From contig NZ_VSKL01000006.1 in the NCBI RefSeq assembly GCF_008086165.1, positions 1-64,000 of the forward strand: 64,000 nucleotides of DNA, in the 5' to 3' direction. The stretch comes from Algorimicrobium algoritergicola (GTDB lineage Bacteria > Bacteroidota > Bacteroidia > Flavobacteriales > Flavobacteriaceae). Shown piece after piece: positions 1 to 8,176 of this stretch (position 1 is the stretch's first letter; every line of letters begins with the position of its first letter). A program made the position numbers and the translations under genes. The notes beneath the pieces are model-generated. The model worked only from the letters and a program-made list of their open reading frames with translations, did not search any database and had not been told where the DNA came from.

Positions 1-90
1 TGTAATAAGCTACTAAAACAGGCTTTTGCTATTGCAAAATCAGGATTAATATATGAGGATACTTACAGAAGTACTTTGGTGAAAAGTTAA
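1..90 (+). CDS. C-terminal end of IS110-family transposase (partial)
   Basis: The reading frame is open from base 1 and stops with TAA at 88-90, giving 29 residues beginning CNKLLKQAFAIAKSG and ending YRSTLVKS. From memory this matches the C-terminal tail of IS110/IS116/IS902-type transposases, DEDD recombinases that move insertion sequences without long terminal inverted repeats. The catalytic domain lies outside the window. The stop is only 33 bases from a core-like GTTGGCAACA that belongs to the neighbouring cassette-like unit, so the element appears to sit against or inside that site. The family call rests on 29 residues and is moderate. Confidence 0.5.
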   Translation, partial: CNKLLKQAFAIAKSGLIYEDTYRSTLVKS

Positions 91-123
91 TGAGTTTTTA
101 CTTGTTTTTTACCACAGTACTTT

Positions 124-133
124 GTTGGCAACA
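124..133 (-). repeat. Core-like 10-mer at the 3' side of cassette unit 1
   Basis: GTTGGCAACA on the plus strand is TGTTGCCAAC when read in the direction of the minus-strand gene next to it. It is the exact reverse complement of the 10-mer at 717-726 on the other side of that gene. In integron terms it would be the R'' box of the gene's own attC. The remainder of that attC is not visible because transposase DNA follows at once. Confidence 0.5.
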
Positions 134-137
134 GTAT

Positions 138-710
138 TTATTTATCGTTAAGCTTCTTTTTGGTCAGTTCAGCTATTAATTCAGACAGGTTTTCTCCTAA
201 TGATTTCGTCCATATGTCAATCAGATTTGTTTTTCCAATTTGTGAATCTATCATTATTCTGATTCCTGCGTTTAATTTGTCAAACTTTCTTCGTTTAGTA
301 GCAATTGTATTAAAAGATGTAAAAGTATAATTAGTACTTTCTTTTTTTAATATATCTTTTCTTAAATAGTCAATTGGAGTAACAGTGAGCAAGTCGTTTT
401 GTAAGTCAATTTGAATGTTGTTGTTAAGTTTAATTCGGTTAATTCTTTCCTTTAAAACGATAATTATCCAAATTAGAGCAAATCCGATTAGTGCTAATTG
501 AATTGAAAAGGCAAATGGAATTTTAATGATTACAAAACAGATAATTGCTGGTGCATAAATCAGAATAAATAATTCACCGATTAAATTCAGTTTATTTATT
601 TTTATCGAATTTAGAGATAACACTTTTCCGTCAAAGAATATTTCTGGGTCTCTTAAATTATTCCTTTCTTCTTTAAAATGCTTTATAAATTTTTCTTGTT
701 CGTGTGTCAT
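138..710 (-). CDS. Hypothetical two-TM membrane protein in a cassette-like unit
   Basis: I do not recognise this 190-residue protein. It has a charged N-terminus (residues 1-40), two closely spaced hydrophobic segments (about 43-66 and 68-85), then a basic cytosolic-looking tail of about 100 residues rich in K, N and I. The start ATG at 710 lies seven bases from the GTTGGCAACA core, leaving almost no leader, as is typical of cassette genes. The stop lies five bases before the matching core on the other side. It has no operon partner. The AT-rich, lysine-rich composition resembles other flavobacterial accessory genes. Function unknown. Confidence 0.7.
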   Translation of the reverse strand: MTHEQEKFIKHFKEERNNLRDPEIFFDGKVLSLNSIKINKLNLIGELFILIYAPAIICFVIIKIPFAFSIQLALIGFALIWIIIVLKERINRIKLNNNIQIDLQNDLLTVTPIDYLRKDILKKESTNYTFTSFNTIATKRRKFDKLNAGIRIMIDSQIGKTNLIDIWTKSLGENLSELIAELTKKKLNDK

Positions 711-716
711 TTATAT

Positions 717-855
717 TGTTGCCAACGGTTTAGTGTATGAAAAGTGCGGGTTTGCGTGCGAGGATTTTCGGAACGAAAATCGGAAGAAAGCAAATACGCA
801 CTTTCTATTGGTTAAGCACTAAAATAAGCATTTTTTATACACAGTGTTAGCACCA
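717..855 (-). repeat. attC-like 139-base imperfect palindrome between two cassette-like genes
   Basis: In gene direction the element starts with TGGTGCTAAC and ends with GTTGGCAACA, which pair at 8 of 10 positions plus one G-T wobble. Inside these, GTGTATAAAAAATGC pairs with GCACTTTTCATACAC with two mismatches. Further in, GTGCGTATTTGC pairs with GCAAACCCGCAC (10 of 12), and the tip holds a perfect 8-base hairpin, GATTTTCG/CGAAAATC. Nested imperfect stems with unpaired bases between short conserved ends is the layout of integron attC sites. The ends differ slightly from the textbook RYYYAAC/GTTRRRY, so this is called attC-like only. Confidence 0.55.
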
Positions 856-859
856 GTTT

Positions 860-1342
860 TTATTTTTCCGATTTATGACAACTAATTCCCCAAATGTTTA
901 ATTTGTCCAAAGAATAGTCAATCTCAACTGTATTTTGATTAATAACTTTAAACTCATTTCCTTCTTTATAGTTTGAGTCAAAAAGGTCATTTAAATTCAG
1001 CGTGTCTTTTTTTTGTTCCGCAAAGTTCAGCAATACAGTGTTTCCATTTCCGCTCCAAATTCCGTTTGAGTTTAGTATGTCAGATTCAGGTTCAGCGTCT
1101 TGCATTGGTTCAGGGTAAATGCTCATATAAAAATCAAAAGTTCCATTCGGAATTAAAGTCAGTTTTATTAGAGCCAAATCATTATCTCCGCTTAAATAAA
1201 CCACTGTGTCGTTAAGCACTAACTTTTCGGGTTGGATAATTTCCGTTTTAGTATTCAATTCCGCATTTTGCGTTTTTTCAGATTTCTTACTTTGGCAAGA
1301 AAAGACTATTAAAATCAAAACTATAAATATTGGTTTTCTCAT
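860..1342 (-). CDS. Hypothetical lipoprotein in a cassette-like unit
   Basis: The frame is open back to 1411, but those first 23 codons run through the palindromic repeat. The ATG at 1342 gives a proper lipoprotein signal peptide, MRKPIFIVLILIVFSC, with lipobox cysteine 16, so this start is chosen (160 residues). The mature part has an acidic central region and no family I can name; it is probably anchored in the outer membrane facing the periplasm. The gene is enclosed by GTTAGCACCA (846-855) and its exact reverse complement TGGTGCTAAC (1357-1366). Like its neighbour it is a lone minus-strand gene. Function unknown. Confidence 0.7.
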   Translation of the reverse strand: MRKPIFIVLILIVFSCQSKKSEKTQNAELNTKTEIIQPEKLVLNDTVVYLSGDNDLALIKLTLIPNGTFDFYMSIYPEPMQDAEPESDILNSNGIWSGNGNTVLLNFAEQKKDTLNLNDLFDSNYKEGNEFKVINQNTVEIDYSLDKLNIWGISCHKSEK

Positions 1343-1356
1343 TGTCGTTCTCAAAT

Positions 1357-1440
1357 TGGTGCTAACGTATGTGTATGTGTAATGGTGTATATACCGATTA
1401 AATATACACACCCAATTTAATAAATATATACAACAACCTT
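1357..1440 (-). repeat. Upstream core and degenerate hairpin of cassette unit 2
   Basis: TGGTGCTAAC at 1357-1366 is the exact reverse complement of the core at 846-855. It is followed on the plus strand by a TGTGTATGTGTAATGGTGTATATACC region that can fold with ATATACACACC about 15 bases further on. No second core is seen at the far end (ACAACAACC at about 1430). This could be a truncated attC of a lost cassette or an unrelated recombination site; the outer border is approximate. Confidence 0.4.
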
Positions 1441-1471
1441 ACTACGTAGTTCTACGTAATTCCAACCCGCA

Positions 1472-1500
1472 AAAAACCACATCTGTTTAGAAGTGGTTTT
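1472..1500 (-). terminator. Hairpin terminator after the transglutaminase-like gene
   Basis: AAAACCAC and GTGGTTTT form a stem interrupted by one unpaired base, with T runs on both strands, 36 bases past the stop at 1536. An almost identical hairpin lies at 3332-3360. Confidence 0.7.
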
Positions 1501-1535
1501 AGAATACATTGGATAAAAAAATCTGTTTATTAACA

Positions 1536-2534
1536 TCAAGATACTTTAATCACATAGGTAGCAACCACATCTTTGTTAATTCTAACATGTATGTCATAAT
1601 GACCCTTATGTTTAAACTTATAGGTGAAGGAAATAATACCATCGTCATGATGGATATTATAAATTTCTAATGGCTGTTCTGTAATTCCAATGTATTTAAT
1701 AAGCGAAATAGAATCTGTAGAAATGGTTTTAAGGGATTTGAAACTAAAATGTATTTCATGGTTCTTGCCTATTTCAACGTTCATTTCCTTAGGGCTCATC
1801 GGGATTATTTTATGTTCATAGGTTTCACCATAAATTAATGGAGATGCTACAAATGTTCGTGTTGAGGTTGCATCATTTAATAACCACTTTTTTTCAATGG
1901 GATAGTGACTTTTAGAAAATAATATAGGATCTGTTAAAAAATAACCGTCATTGTAATCTTCTATAAACGTGCTGTTAATTATATAGCCACTAGACCAAGT
2001 GGCATCGGATAAATACCATTTGTTATTTAATTTAACGGCATTCCATGAATGATTAGCCATGTCCAGTGCTTCAATGTTGGATGCTACAGAACGGCCATAT
2101 CCATTTACTATTTCACATTCTATATTTACTAAAAATGATAATTCTTTAACTAAGTAAGCATAACCGGTACACATGGTTTTTTTATCTTCTAACAGCCTTT
2201 TAAAAGTCGTTTTTAAATAGGCGTTATTCCATGTAATATACCCAAGACTATCGTTTTTGTACTTTTTTCGTTTTCTAAAAATTTTATTTTGTTGATTCAT
2301 ATCGGCTGTAATATTTTGACAAACCCATGTATAAATAGCTCTGAATTTTTCAACATCGGTTGGTAAATTAGATGTAAGCTTATGCGCTAAAAGCGGCAAA
2401 TTATCCAAACTAGCACCTTTATTCATTTTAGCATTATAATCTGCTTGCTTAAAATTAACAGCTTTGAAATCTGATATTTGTGCCTGTGAAAGAGTACAGA
2501 TAAAAACGACAATTAAAAAATACCGGATGGACAT
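1536..2534 (-). CDS. Secreted transglutaminase-like (cysteine protease fold) protein
   Basis: The longest frame begins at 2597 inside the upstream gene. The ATG at 2534 gives a signal peptide, MSIRYFLIVVFICTLSQAQ, so it is preferred (332 residues). Residues about 60-180 form a transglutaminase-core domain with the Cys-His-Asp triad visible: C122 in MCTGYA, H162 in NHSWNAV and D177 in LSDATW. Family members of this kind, related to the kyphoscoliosis-peptidase group, are secreted cysteine hydrolases; the substrate is unknown. The C-terminal 150 residues look beta-rich. The start is two bases after the stop of the upstream carboxypeptidase-D-like gene, so the two are cotranscribed. Confidence 0.85.
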   Translation of the reverse strand: MSIRYFLIVVFICTLSQAQISDFKAVNFKQADYNAKMNKGASLDNLPLLAHKLTSNLPTDVEKFRAIYTWVCQNITADMNQQNKIFRKRKKYKNDSLGYITWNNAYLKTTFKRLLEDKKTMCTGYAYLVKELSFLVNIECEIVNGYGRSVASNIEALDMANHSWNAVKLNNKWYLSDATWSSGYIINSTFIEDYNDGYFLTDPILFSKSHYPIEKKWLLNDATSTRTFVASPLIYGETYEHKIIPMSPKEMNVEIGKNHEIHFSFKSLKTISTDSISLIKYIGITEQPLEIYNIHHDDGIISFTYKFKHKGHYDIHVRINKDVVATYVIKVS

Positions 2535-2536
2535 GC

Positions 2537-3214
2537 CTATTTGTTTTTCTTGGATTTGTAAACTTTTTTTACAGCTACTTTTCCCATTACGACACATGCA
2601 AAAGTGTCCATATTAACTTCCATTTCAATGGTGGGCGAGGCGGTTTCATTATTAATAACAATGGTTCTGGAGCTATAACCTATAAAGCTAAAAATTAGAA
2701 CATCGCCTTTTTTTAATTTTTCAGGAAATTCAAATTCACCATCAAAATTCGTTTGTGTCCCAATGGCTGTGTCTTTAAGAATAATGTTGGTGCCTGGTAG
2801 CGGTAAGCCATTTTCATCTAAAACAGTTCCTTTTACGCTAATGTTTTTTTCTTGATGGATATCTTTTACCTCTGAATTGGTATCCGTTGTATCGGTTTTC
2901 GTGTCTTGTGCTTGAGTAGCAGTGAAACTAAAAAAAGAAAGAATTGCTAAACCTAAACCTCCAATGAGATTGCGCCTTTTATTGGTTTTAGGAATGTGAT
3001 TAAATGAGTTCAATTGAGCGGAATTAAATCTGCCGCATGTATTTTGTGTGCTTTTCAATTTGAAATAATTGATAATAGCTTCAGGTTTCATGTTGGTAAA
3101 ATCAATGACTTCTTTTTCACAGGAATTACAGAATCCTCCTGCTTTTGTAGGTGAAAAGTTATTGTAATTTTCAGAACACGGTGACTTAATACTGACGTTT
3201 AGTTTGTTTTTCAT
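2537..3214 (-). CDS. Carboxypeptidase-D-like domain protein with N-terminal Cys motif
   Basis: The protein has 225 residues. Residues 1-50 contain a cysteine cluster (SPCSENYNNF and GFCNSCEKEVIDF) that recurs in flavobacterial proteins placed before a membrane anchor. A hydrophobic segment follows at about 84-102. Residues about 123-200 form a CarboxypepD_reg-like beta sandwich: VKGTVLDENGLPLPGTNI, then GYSSRTIVI. Such domains normally sit at the N-terminus of TonB-dependent receptors, but no barrel follows here. The protein is probably anchored in the inner membrane with the sandwich in the periplasm. It is the first gene of a two-gene unit with the transglutaminase-like protein, perhaps a scaffold for it (inference). 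Confidence 0.85.
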   Translation of the reverse strand: MKNKLNVSIKSPCSENYNNFSPTKAGGFCNSCEKEVIDFTNMKPEAIINYFKLKSTQNTCGRFNSAQLNSFNHIPKTNKRRNLIGGLGLAILSFFSFTATQAQDTKTDTTDTNSEVKDIHQEKNISVKGTVLDENGLPLPGTNIILKDTAIGTQTNFDGEFEFPEKLKKGDVLIFSFIGYSSRTIVINNETASPTIEMEVNMDTFACVVMGKVAVKKVYKSKKNK

Positions 3215-3331
3215 GATAGTTGTTTTTATGATTACATTTCAAACCTAGCGGTTTATTAGGAATCTAGAAACAGCCAATGAGACAACTCTGTTTTTGGATG
3301 CGTAAAACTAACCTTCTGGTTAGGGTACAAA

Positions 3332-3360
3332 AAAAACCACTTCCGTTAAGAAGTGGTTTT
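3332..3360 (-). terminator. Hairpin terminator after htpG
   Basis: AAAACCACTTC-CGTTAA-GAAGTGGTTTT forms an uninterrupted 11-base-pair stem with T runs on both strands, 28 bases past the htpG stop. It is nearly identical to the hairpin at 1472-1500. Confidence 0.8.
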
Positions 3361-3387
3361 AAAATATAAATTATTTAGCTGTAATGC

Positions 3388-5298
3388 TTATTTTAATAAT
3401 TCATAACTACGTTTAATAAAGTTTGTTAACTCTTCACCTTTCAATAAACCTTGAGAGAGTCGTGCTAAATCCAAACTTTGTGTAATTAAGCGTTCTTGCT
3501 TTTTCTTGGTTTTGGTTTCTAAAATTTCGCCTACTAAAGCGGAATTTGTATTCACCACCAAATTGTACATGTCTGGCATGCTACCAAACATTTGCATGCC
3601 GCCTCCACCTGTTTGCTGCATTTCTTTCATACGTCGCATAAACTCGGGTTGCGTAATCATAAATGGTGTAGAGTCACTATCCATAGCTTCCAATTGTACC
3701 GAGAATTTCTCCTGTGGAATCACTTCTTTTAACACGCTTTCTAGTGTTGCTTTCTCGTCGTCTGATAATTTCGAAATGGTATCTTCATCTTTCTTAATTA
3801 AATTATCAACATGATCAGCATCCACACGTGCAAATGTGATATTCTCTTTGCTGGATTCTAACTTCTGCATTAAATGCGAAATGATAGGCGAATCTAATAA
3901 CAACACCTCATAACCTTTGGCTGTAGCCGCTTCAATATAGCTGTGTTGCGCATCTTGATTGGATGCATATAGAATAACCAACTTACCATCTTTATCGGTT
4001 TGCTTGGCTTTAATGGCGTTGAATAATTCGTCATAGGTAAAATATTTACCATCTACAGTTGGGTATAATGCAAACGCATCGGCTTTTTCAAAGAACTTCT
4101 CTTCAGAAAGCATTCCGTATTCAATAACAATTTTAATATCGTCCCATTTTTTTTCAAAATCTTCACGATTACTGTTGAAAAGGGATTTCAATTTATCAGC
4201 CACTTTACGCGTGATGTAAGACGATATTTTCTTAACAGCACCATCCGCTTGCAAATAACTACGCGATACGTTTAATGGAATGTCTGGCGAATCAATTACA
4301 CCACGTAACATGGTTAAAAATTCGGGTACAATTCCTTCTACATTATCGGTAACATACACCTGATTTTGGTAGAGTTGAATTTTGTCTTTTTGAACGTTTA
4401 AATCGTTCGTCATTTTTGGGAAATATAAAATTCCCGTTAAATTAAACGGATAATCTACATTTAAATGAATGTGAAATAAAGGCTCTTCAAATTGTGCTGG
4501 ATATAATTCTCTGTAAAACCCTTTGTAGTCTGCATCCTCTAAATCTGCTGGTAATTTGGTCCATGCTGGATTTGGGTTGTTGATGATATTATCAACCGTA
4601 ATTTGTTTGTGTGGTTCGGTTGTTTCCTTACCCTCTTTATCGGTTGTTGTTGCTGGTGTAAAATCTGGATCGTTTACTTCCTGCGTTCCAAATTTAATTG
4701 GAATAGGCATAAACTTGTTATACTTCAATAACAATGAACTAATGCGAGCTTCTTCTAAAAACTCGGTAGAATCGTCTGCGATATGCAAAATGATTTCGGT
4801 ACCACGTTCTGTTTTGTCTGCTGCTTCTAATGTGAATTCTGGCGAGCCGTCACACGTCCAATGTGCTGCTGGTTCGTCTTTGTAGGATTTGGTAATGATT
4901 TCTACTTTTTCAGCAACCATAAATGCTGAATAAAAACCTAAACCGAAATGACCGATAATTCCAGAATCTTTAGCCGAATCTTTATACTTATCTAAAAACT
5001 CTTCAGCTCCAGAAAAAGCCACTTGGTTGATGTATTTTTCAACTTCATCAGCTGTCATCCCTAAACCTTGATCTGTAATGTGTAATTTCTTACCATCTTT
5101 ATCAATTCTGACTTCAATTTGTGGATTTCCGTATTCCACAGAAACTTCACCAATACTGGTTAAATGCTTTAATTTTAAGGTAGCATCTGTACCATTACTA
5201 ATTAATTCACGTAAAAATATTTCGTGATCACTGTATAAAAACTTTTTAATGAGTGGGAAGATATTCTCTACCGATACATTAATACTTCCTTTTGCCAT
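3388..5298 (-). CDS. htpG: Chaperone HtpG (bacterial Hsp90)
   Basis: The 636 residues match the usual length of the family. The N-terminal GHKL ATPase domain is recognisable from MAKGSINVSVENIFPLIKKF. It carries ELISNGTDATLK, with E31, N35 and D38 in the positions that bind Mg-ATP and activate hydrolysis, and the glycine-rich lid motif GHFGLGFYSAF. The middle domain holds SRSYLQADGAVKKI, where the arginine contacts the ATP gamma phosphate, and a C-terminal dimerisation domain follows. It is an ATP-driven cytosolic chaperone. It stands alone, with a hairpin terminator downstream and a 213-base gap upstream. No clear heat-shock promoter was identified. Confidence 0.97.
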   Translation of the reverse strand: MAKGSINVSVENIFPLIKKFLYSDHEIFLRELISNGTDATLKLKHLTSIGEVSVEYGNPQIEVRIDKDGKKLHITDQGLGMTADEVEKYINQVAFSGAEEFLDKYKDSAKDSGIIGHFGLGFYSAFMVAEKVEIITKSYKDEPAAHWTCDGSPEFTLEAADKTERGTEIILHIADDSTEFLEEARISSLLLKYNKFMPIPIKFGTQEVNDPDFTPATTTDKEGKETTEPHKQITVDNIINNPNPAWTKLPADLEDADYKGFYRELYPAQFEEPLFHIHLNVDYPFNLTGILYFPKMTNDLNVQKDKIQLYQNQVYVTDNVEGIVPEFLTMLRGVIDSPDIPLNVSRSYLQADGAVKKISSYITRKVADKLKSLFNSNREDFEKKWDDIKIVIEYGMLSEEKFFEKADAFALYPTVDGKYFTYDELFNAIKAKQTDKDGKLVILYASNQDAQHSYIEAATAKGYEVLLLDSPIISHLMQKLESSKENITFARVDADHVDNLIKKDEDTISKLSDDEKATLESVLKEVIPQEKFSVQLEAMDSDSTPFMITQPEFMRRMKEMQQTGGGGMQMFGSMPDMYNLVVNTNSALVGEILETKTKKKQERLITQSLDLARLSQGLLKGEELTNFIKRSYELLK

Positions 5299-5315
5299 AA
5301 TTTTATTTTTTACAA

Positions 5316-5335
5316 ATTCCTACGCAGGCAGGAAT
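5316..5335. repeat. Small ATTCCT...AGGAAT hairpin repeat
   Basis: ATTCCT and AGGAAT pair around an eight-base loop, followed by CTTATTA. Related hairpins with different stems but the same layout occur at 9192-9211 and 15099-15118. Confidence 0.5.
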
Positions 5336-5420
5336 CTTATTATTTAAATTTTCTTGTGAATGAATAGTCAAAAAAAGTACCAAGTGTTAAAACGTGACAA
5401 ACTGACATTTGCAGTATAAA

Positions 5421-5450
5421 AAAATGCCATTCTTTGTGGAATGGCATTTT
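5421..5450 (-). terminator. Hairpin terminator after the S9 peptidase gene
   Basis: AAAATGCCATTC and GAATGGCATTTT make a perfect 12-base stem with flanking T/A runs, downstream of the stop at 5512. Confidence 0.8.
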
Positions 5451-5511
5451 TTATAATTGTTATTCTATGATTTAAAGTAAATGCTCAAATATATGTAGCA
5501 TCTTTAATTAT

Positions 5512-7959
5512 TTAGTTTTTCATTGGTTCTTCTGATGTCGTCACATCAGCCTTATTCTTCACATACCTCTCCAGCCATTCATCCTGTTCCCAAAGCATGT
5601 GTAAAATGGATTCTTTAGCAGAATACCCATGACTTTCTCTTGGTAACATAACCAAACGAACTGGTGCGCCTAATCCTTTTAACGCATTAAAATAGCGCTC
5701 ACTTTGCAGTGGATAGGTTCCTGAATTATTATCGGCTTCACCATGAATTAATAATAAAGGCGTTTTCATGGTATCAGCATGCATAAAAGGCGACATGTTA
5801 TAATACACTTCTGGCGCTTCCCAATAATTTCGTTCCTCACTTTGAAAACCAAAAGGCGTTAATGTTCTATTGTACGCACCACTTCTGGCAATTCCCGCAG
5901 CAAATAAATTAGAATGAGCTAATAAATTGGCTGTCATAAACGCACCATAACTGTGACCACCAACAGCAACGCGATCTCTATCAATATAACCCAAAGCGTC
6001 AACCGCATCAATAGCTGCTTTTCCGTTTCCAACTAATTGCTTGATAAAGGTATCGTTTGGTTGTTCATCACCTTCACCAATAATTGGGAAAGCGGCATCA
6101 TCTAAAACCACATAACCTCTGGTTACCCAATAAATAGGTGAACCGTAATATGGATAGGTAAATTCGTTAGAACTGGATGTATTTTGACTCGCGCTACTTT
6201 TATCTTTAAACTCACGTGGATACGCCCATAAAATCATTGGGTATTTTTTACCTTTTTCATAATCGGTAGGTAAATATAAAGTACCTGATAATTCCAAGCC
6301 ATCATCTCTTTTATACGTAATCACTTCTTTTTTGACGTTTTGAATACTCTTAAATGGGTTTTCAAACGTGGTTAAAGCGGTTAAACTGTTTTTCTTTTTA
6401 ATATTTCGGATGTAGTAATTCGGGAATTCATTTTTCGATTCTAGTCGCACTAAAAATGTTCCATCTTTGGCATCTAAAGCCGAACTAATACTTTCTACTT
6501 TGTCGGTTAAGGTGGACTGGTATAAACGTGTGGTTTTTTGGGTTTCCAAATTCATTTCGTCTACAAACGGGAATTTTCCAGCATCGCTATAACCATCACC
6601 AATTAAATAGGCTTTATTATTATTATTTACATCTAAAACGTATTCGTTAAACGCATTTTTTGTCGAAACAAAACTTCCAGGATTGCTATACACATCTTGG
6701 TAATTTCTGTCAAATAAAACGGTAGGTTCTTGATTTGGGTTTGACGGATTAAACGCATACGTTCGCGAATTTCGTGTATTCCACCAATAATCATAAACAA
6801 TAGCCATATTATCAGTTCCCCAAGTAATACCACTAAAACGATCTTTAACTTTTAAAAGCGATGTAATTTTGCCAGTAAAAGGTGCGTCTTGCTGAAAAAC
6901 TTCATCACGAAAAGGGACCTCGTTTTCAGGATCGCCTCCATCTAAAACTTCAGCCCAATAGAGGGTTGCAGGTTTGTCATTTCGCCAGTTGAGGTCACGC
7001 ATGCCTGTGCGTTCTGCCATAAACCCTTGTGGTAAATCTTCAATTAATGGTACTTTCAGCATACTTTTTACCAAATCGCCATTGGCTTTATAAATTATCG
7101 TTTCTGATGGGAATCTATAATAAGGTACCAAATACGAAAATGGCTTATCTATGGTTGTAATCATCACATAATTTCCATCTGGTGAAAACGATAAACCACG
7201 ATACATGGCAGTCGATTTCCAAAGACTTGTGTTGCCATTTAGTGTTACTTTGTATAATTCAGAATGTGCTAATTGTTCAAAATTATGCTCGTCATTTGGA
7301 TTTTTAAGTAAATCTTGATAGGTTCTATTTTGTGCTTTTACACCAGCTTCACTAACAGAAATTGTAGGACCTGTTGGAACCGCTTCCTTGGTATTAATTA
7401 ACGCTTCTCTGTTTTTAGGAAGCATTTTAACTAAAAGGGCTTCGCTGTTTTTCATCCAAACAGCTGGATTGCCCATATTAGCATTTAATTTGGCGTCTGT
7501 CAGTTTTTTGGCTTGAGCCTTGTTGATGTCTAATAACCATAATTCGGCACCAGTAGAAACCGTATTAGTAAAGGTCATATATTTTTGATTTGGCGACCAG
7601 GAGAAGTTAGCATATCTGCCATCCGTAGGTAATCCCGAAACCGCTTTCGGGTTTCCAGTTTTATCATTTTTTACTTTGATATCTGTGTTATAACGGGTCC
7701 GACTCCCTATATTGGTGACTGGATTAATCCGTAAACCACCCAAACGCATTTCGGTTTCCGAGAGTTCTTCAATGGTTTTATACGCACTTCGGTATAGGAA
7801 TACAATATTTTCGCCATTACTATCCATGCGAATACTTGGAGCAAGAGGCGCTTCAGCTAATTCTAAAATGTTTTGATGTGGTTTTTGATAGGTGAGATTT
7901 TCTTGTGCATAACCTGAAATTACAAATAAAAACAGGCAGCATGTCAACAATGATTTCAT
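5512..7959 (-). CDS. Secreted S9 family prolyl-oligopeptidase-type peptidase
   Basis: The 815 residues begin with a signal peptide, MKSLLTCCLFLFVISGYAQ. An N-terminal beta-propeller region (about 30-540) precedes an alpha/beta hydrolase domain. The catalytic triad is visible as S670 in GGHSYGAF, D743 in HGEADNNSGT and H777 in RESHGYS. The surrounding RSGAYNRTLTPFGFQ with an ERNYWEAP-type stretch resembles the S9D glutamyl-endopeptidase branch more than DPP-IV. It should cleave peptides in the periplasm or outside the cell for nutrition. It is a single gene with its own promoter at 7985-8014 and a strong terminator. The subfamily is inferred from motif memory. Confidence 0.93.
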   Translation of the reverse strand: MKSLLTCCLFLFVISGYAQENLTYQKPHQNILELAEAPLAPSIRMDSNGENIVFLYRSAYKTIEELSETEMRLGGLRINPVTNIGSRTRYNTDIKVKNDKTGNPKAVSGLPTDGRYANFSWSPNQKYMTFTNTVSTGAELWLLDINKAQAKKLTDAKLNANMGNPAVWMKNSEALLVKMLPKNREALINTKEAVPTGPTISVSEAGVKAQNRTYQDLLKNPNDEHNFEQLAHSELYKVTLNGNTSLWKSTAMYRGLSFSPDGNYVMITTIDKPFSYLVPYYRFPSETIIYKANGDLVKSMLKVPLIEDLPQGFMAERTGMRDLNWRNDKPATLYWAEVLDGGDPENEVPFRDEVFQQDAPFTGKITSLLKVKDRFSGITWGTDNMAIVYDYWWNTRNSRTYAFNPSNPNQEPTVLFDRNYQDVYSNPGSFVSTKNAFNEYVLDVNNNNKAYLIGDGYSDAGKFPFVDEMNLETQKTTRLYQSTLTDKVESISSALDAKDGTFLVRLESKNEFPNYYIRNIKKKNSLTALTTFENPFKSIQNVKKEVITYKRDDGLELSGTLYLPTDYEKGKKYPMILWAYPREFKDKSSASQNTSSSNEFTYPYYGSPIYWVTRGYVVLDDAAFPIIGEGDEQPNDTFIKQLVGNGKAAIDAVDALGYIDRDRVAVGGHSYGAFMTANLLAHSNLFAAGIARSGAYNRTLTPFGFQSEERNYWEAPEVYYNMSPFMHADTMKTPLLLIHGEADNNSGTYPLQSERYFNALKGLGAPVRLVMLPRESHGYSAKESILHMLWEQDEWLERYVKNKADVTTSEEPMKN

Positions 7960-7984
7960 ATTTAGAGGGTGTTTTAATGAAGCC

Positions 7985-8014
7985 TAAAGATACCAAAAAC
8001 ATTTTTGAAACCAA
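7985..8014 (-). promoter_or_regulatory. Bacteroidota-type promoter of the S9 peptidase gene
   Basis: On the minus strand TTG (8014-8012) is followed after exactly 19 bases by TATCTTTA (7992-7985), close to the TTG-N19-TAnnTTTG consensus of the flavobacterial primary sigma factor. The start codon is 26 bases further on. Confidence 0.6.
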
Positions 8015-8176
8015 GGTGACTTGTCATGTGAAAACGCCATTTATTATGCGTGCATAACGAATACGATTCGCTTTTGAAAACTCTTACAAAGTAAATAGTT
8101 AAATTGCGCACTGATTAATCATGCAATTTCCGACAGGTAATTATTGGTTTCGGAAATTAATAACAAACAACTTTCA

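Noticed and set aside
860-1411. Longer form of the cassette lipoprotein starting at 1411
   Set aside because: The extra 23 codons run through the palindromic repeat and would bury the lipoprotein signal peptide.
8030-8176. A short ORF before the FabH-like gene (ATG at about 8121)
   Set aside because: Only about 24 codons, overlapping the real start, with no conserved features.
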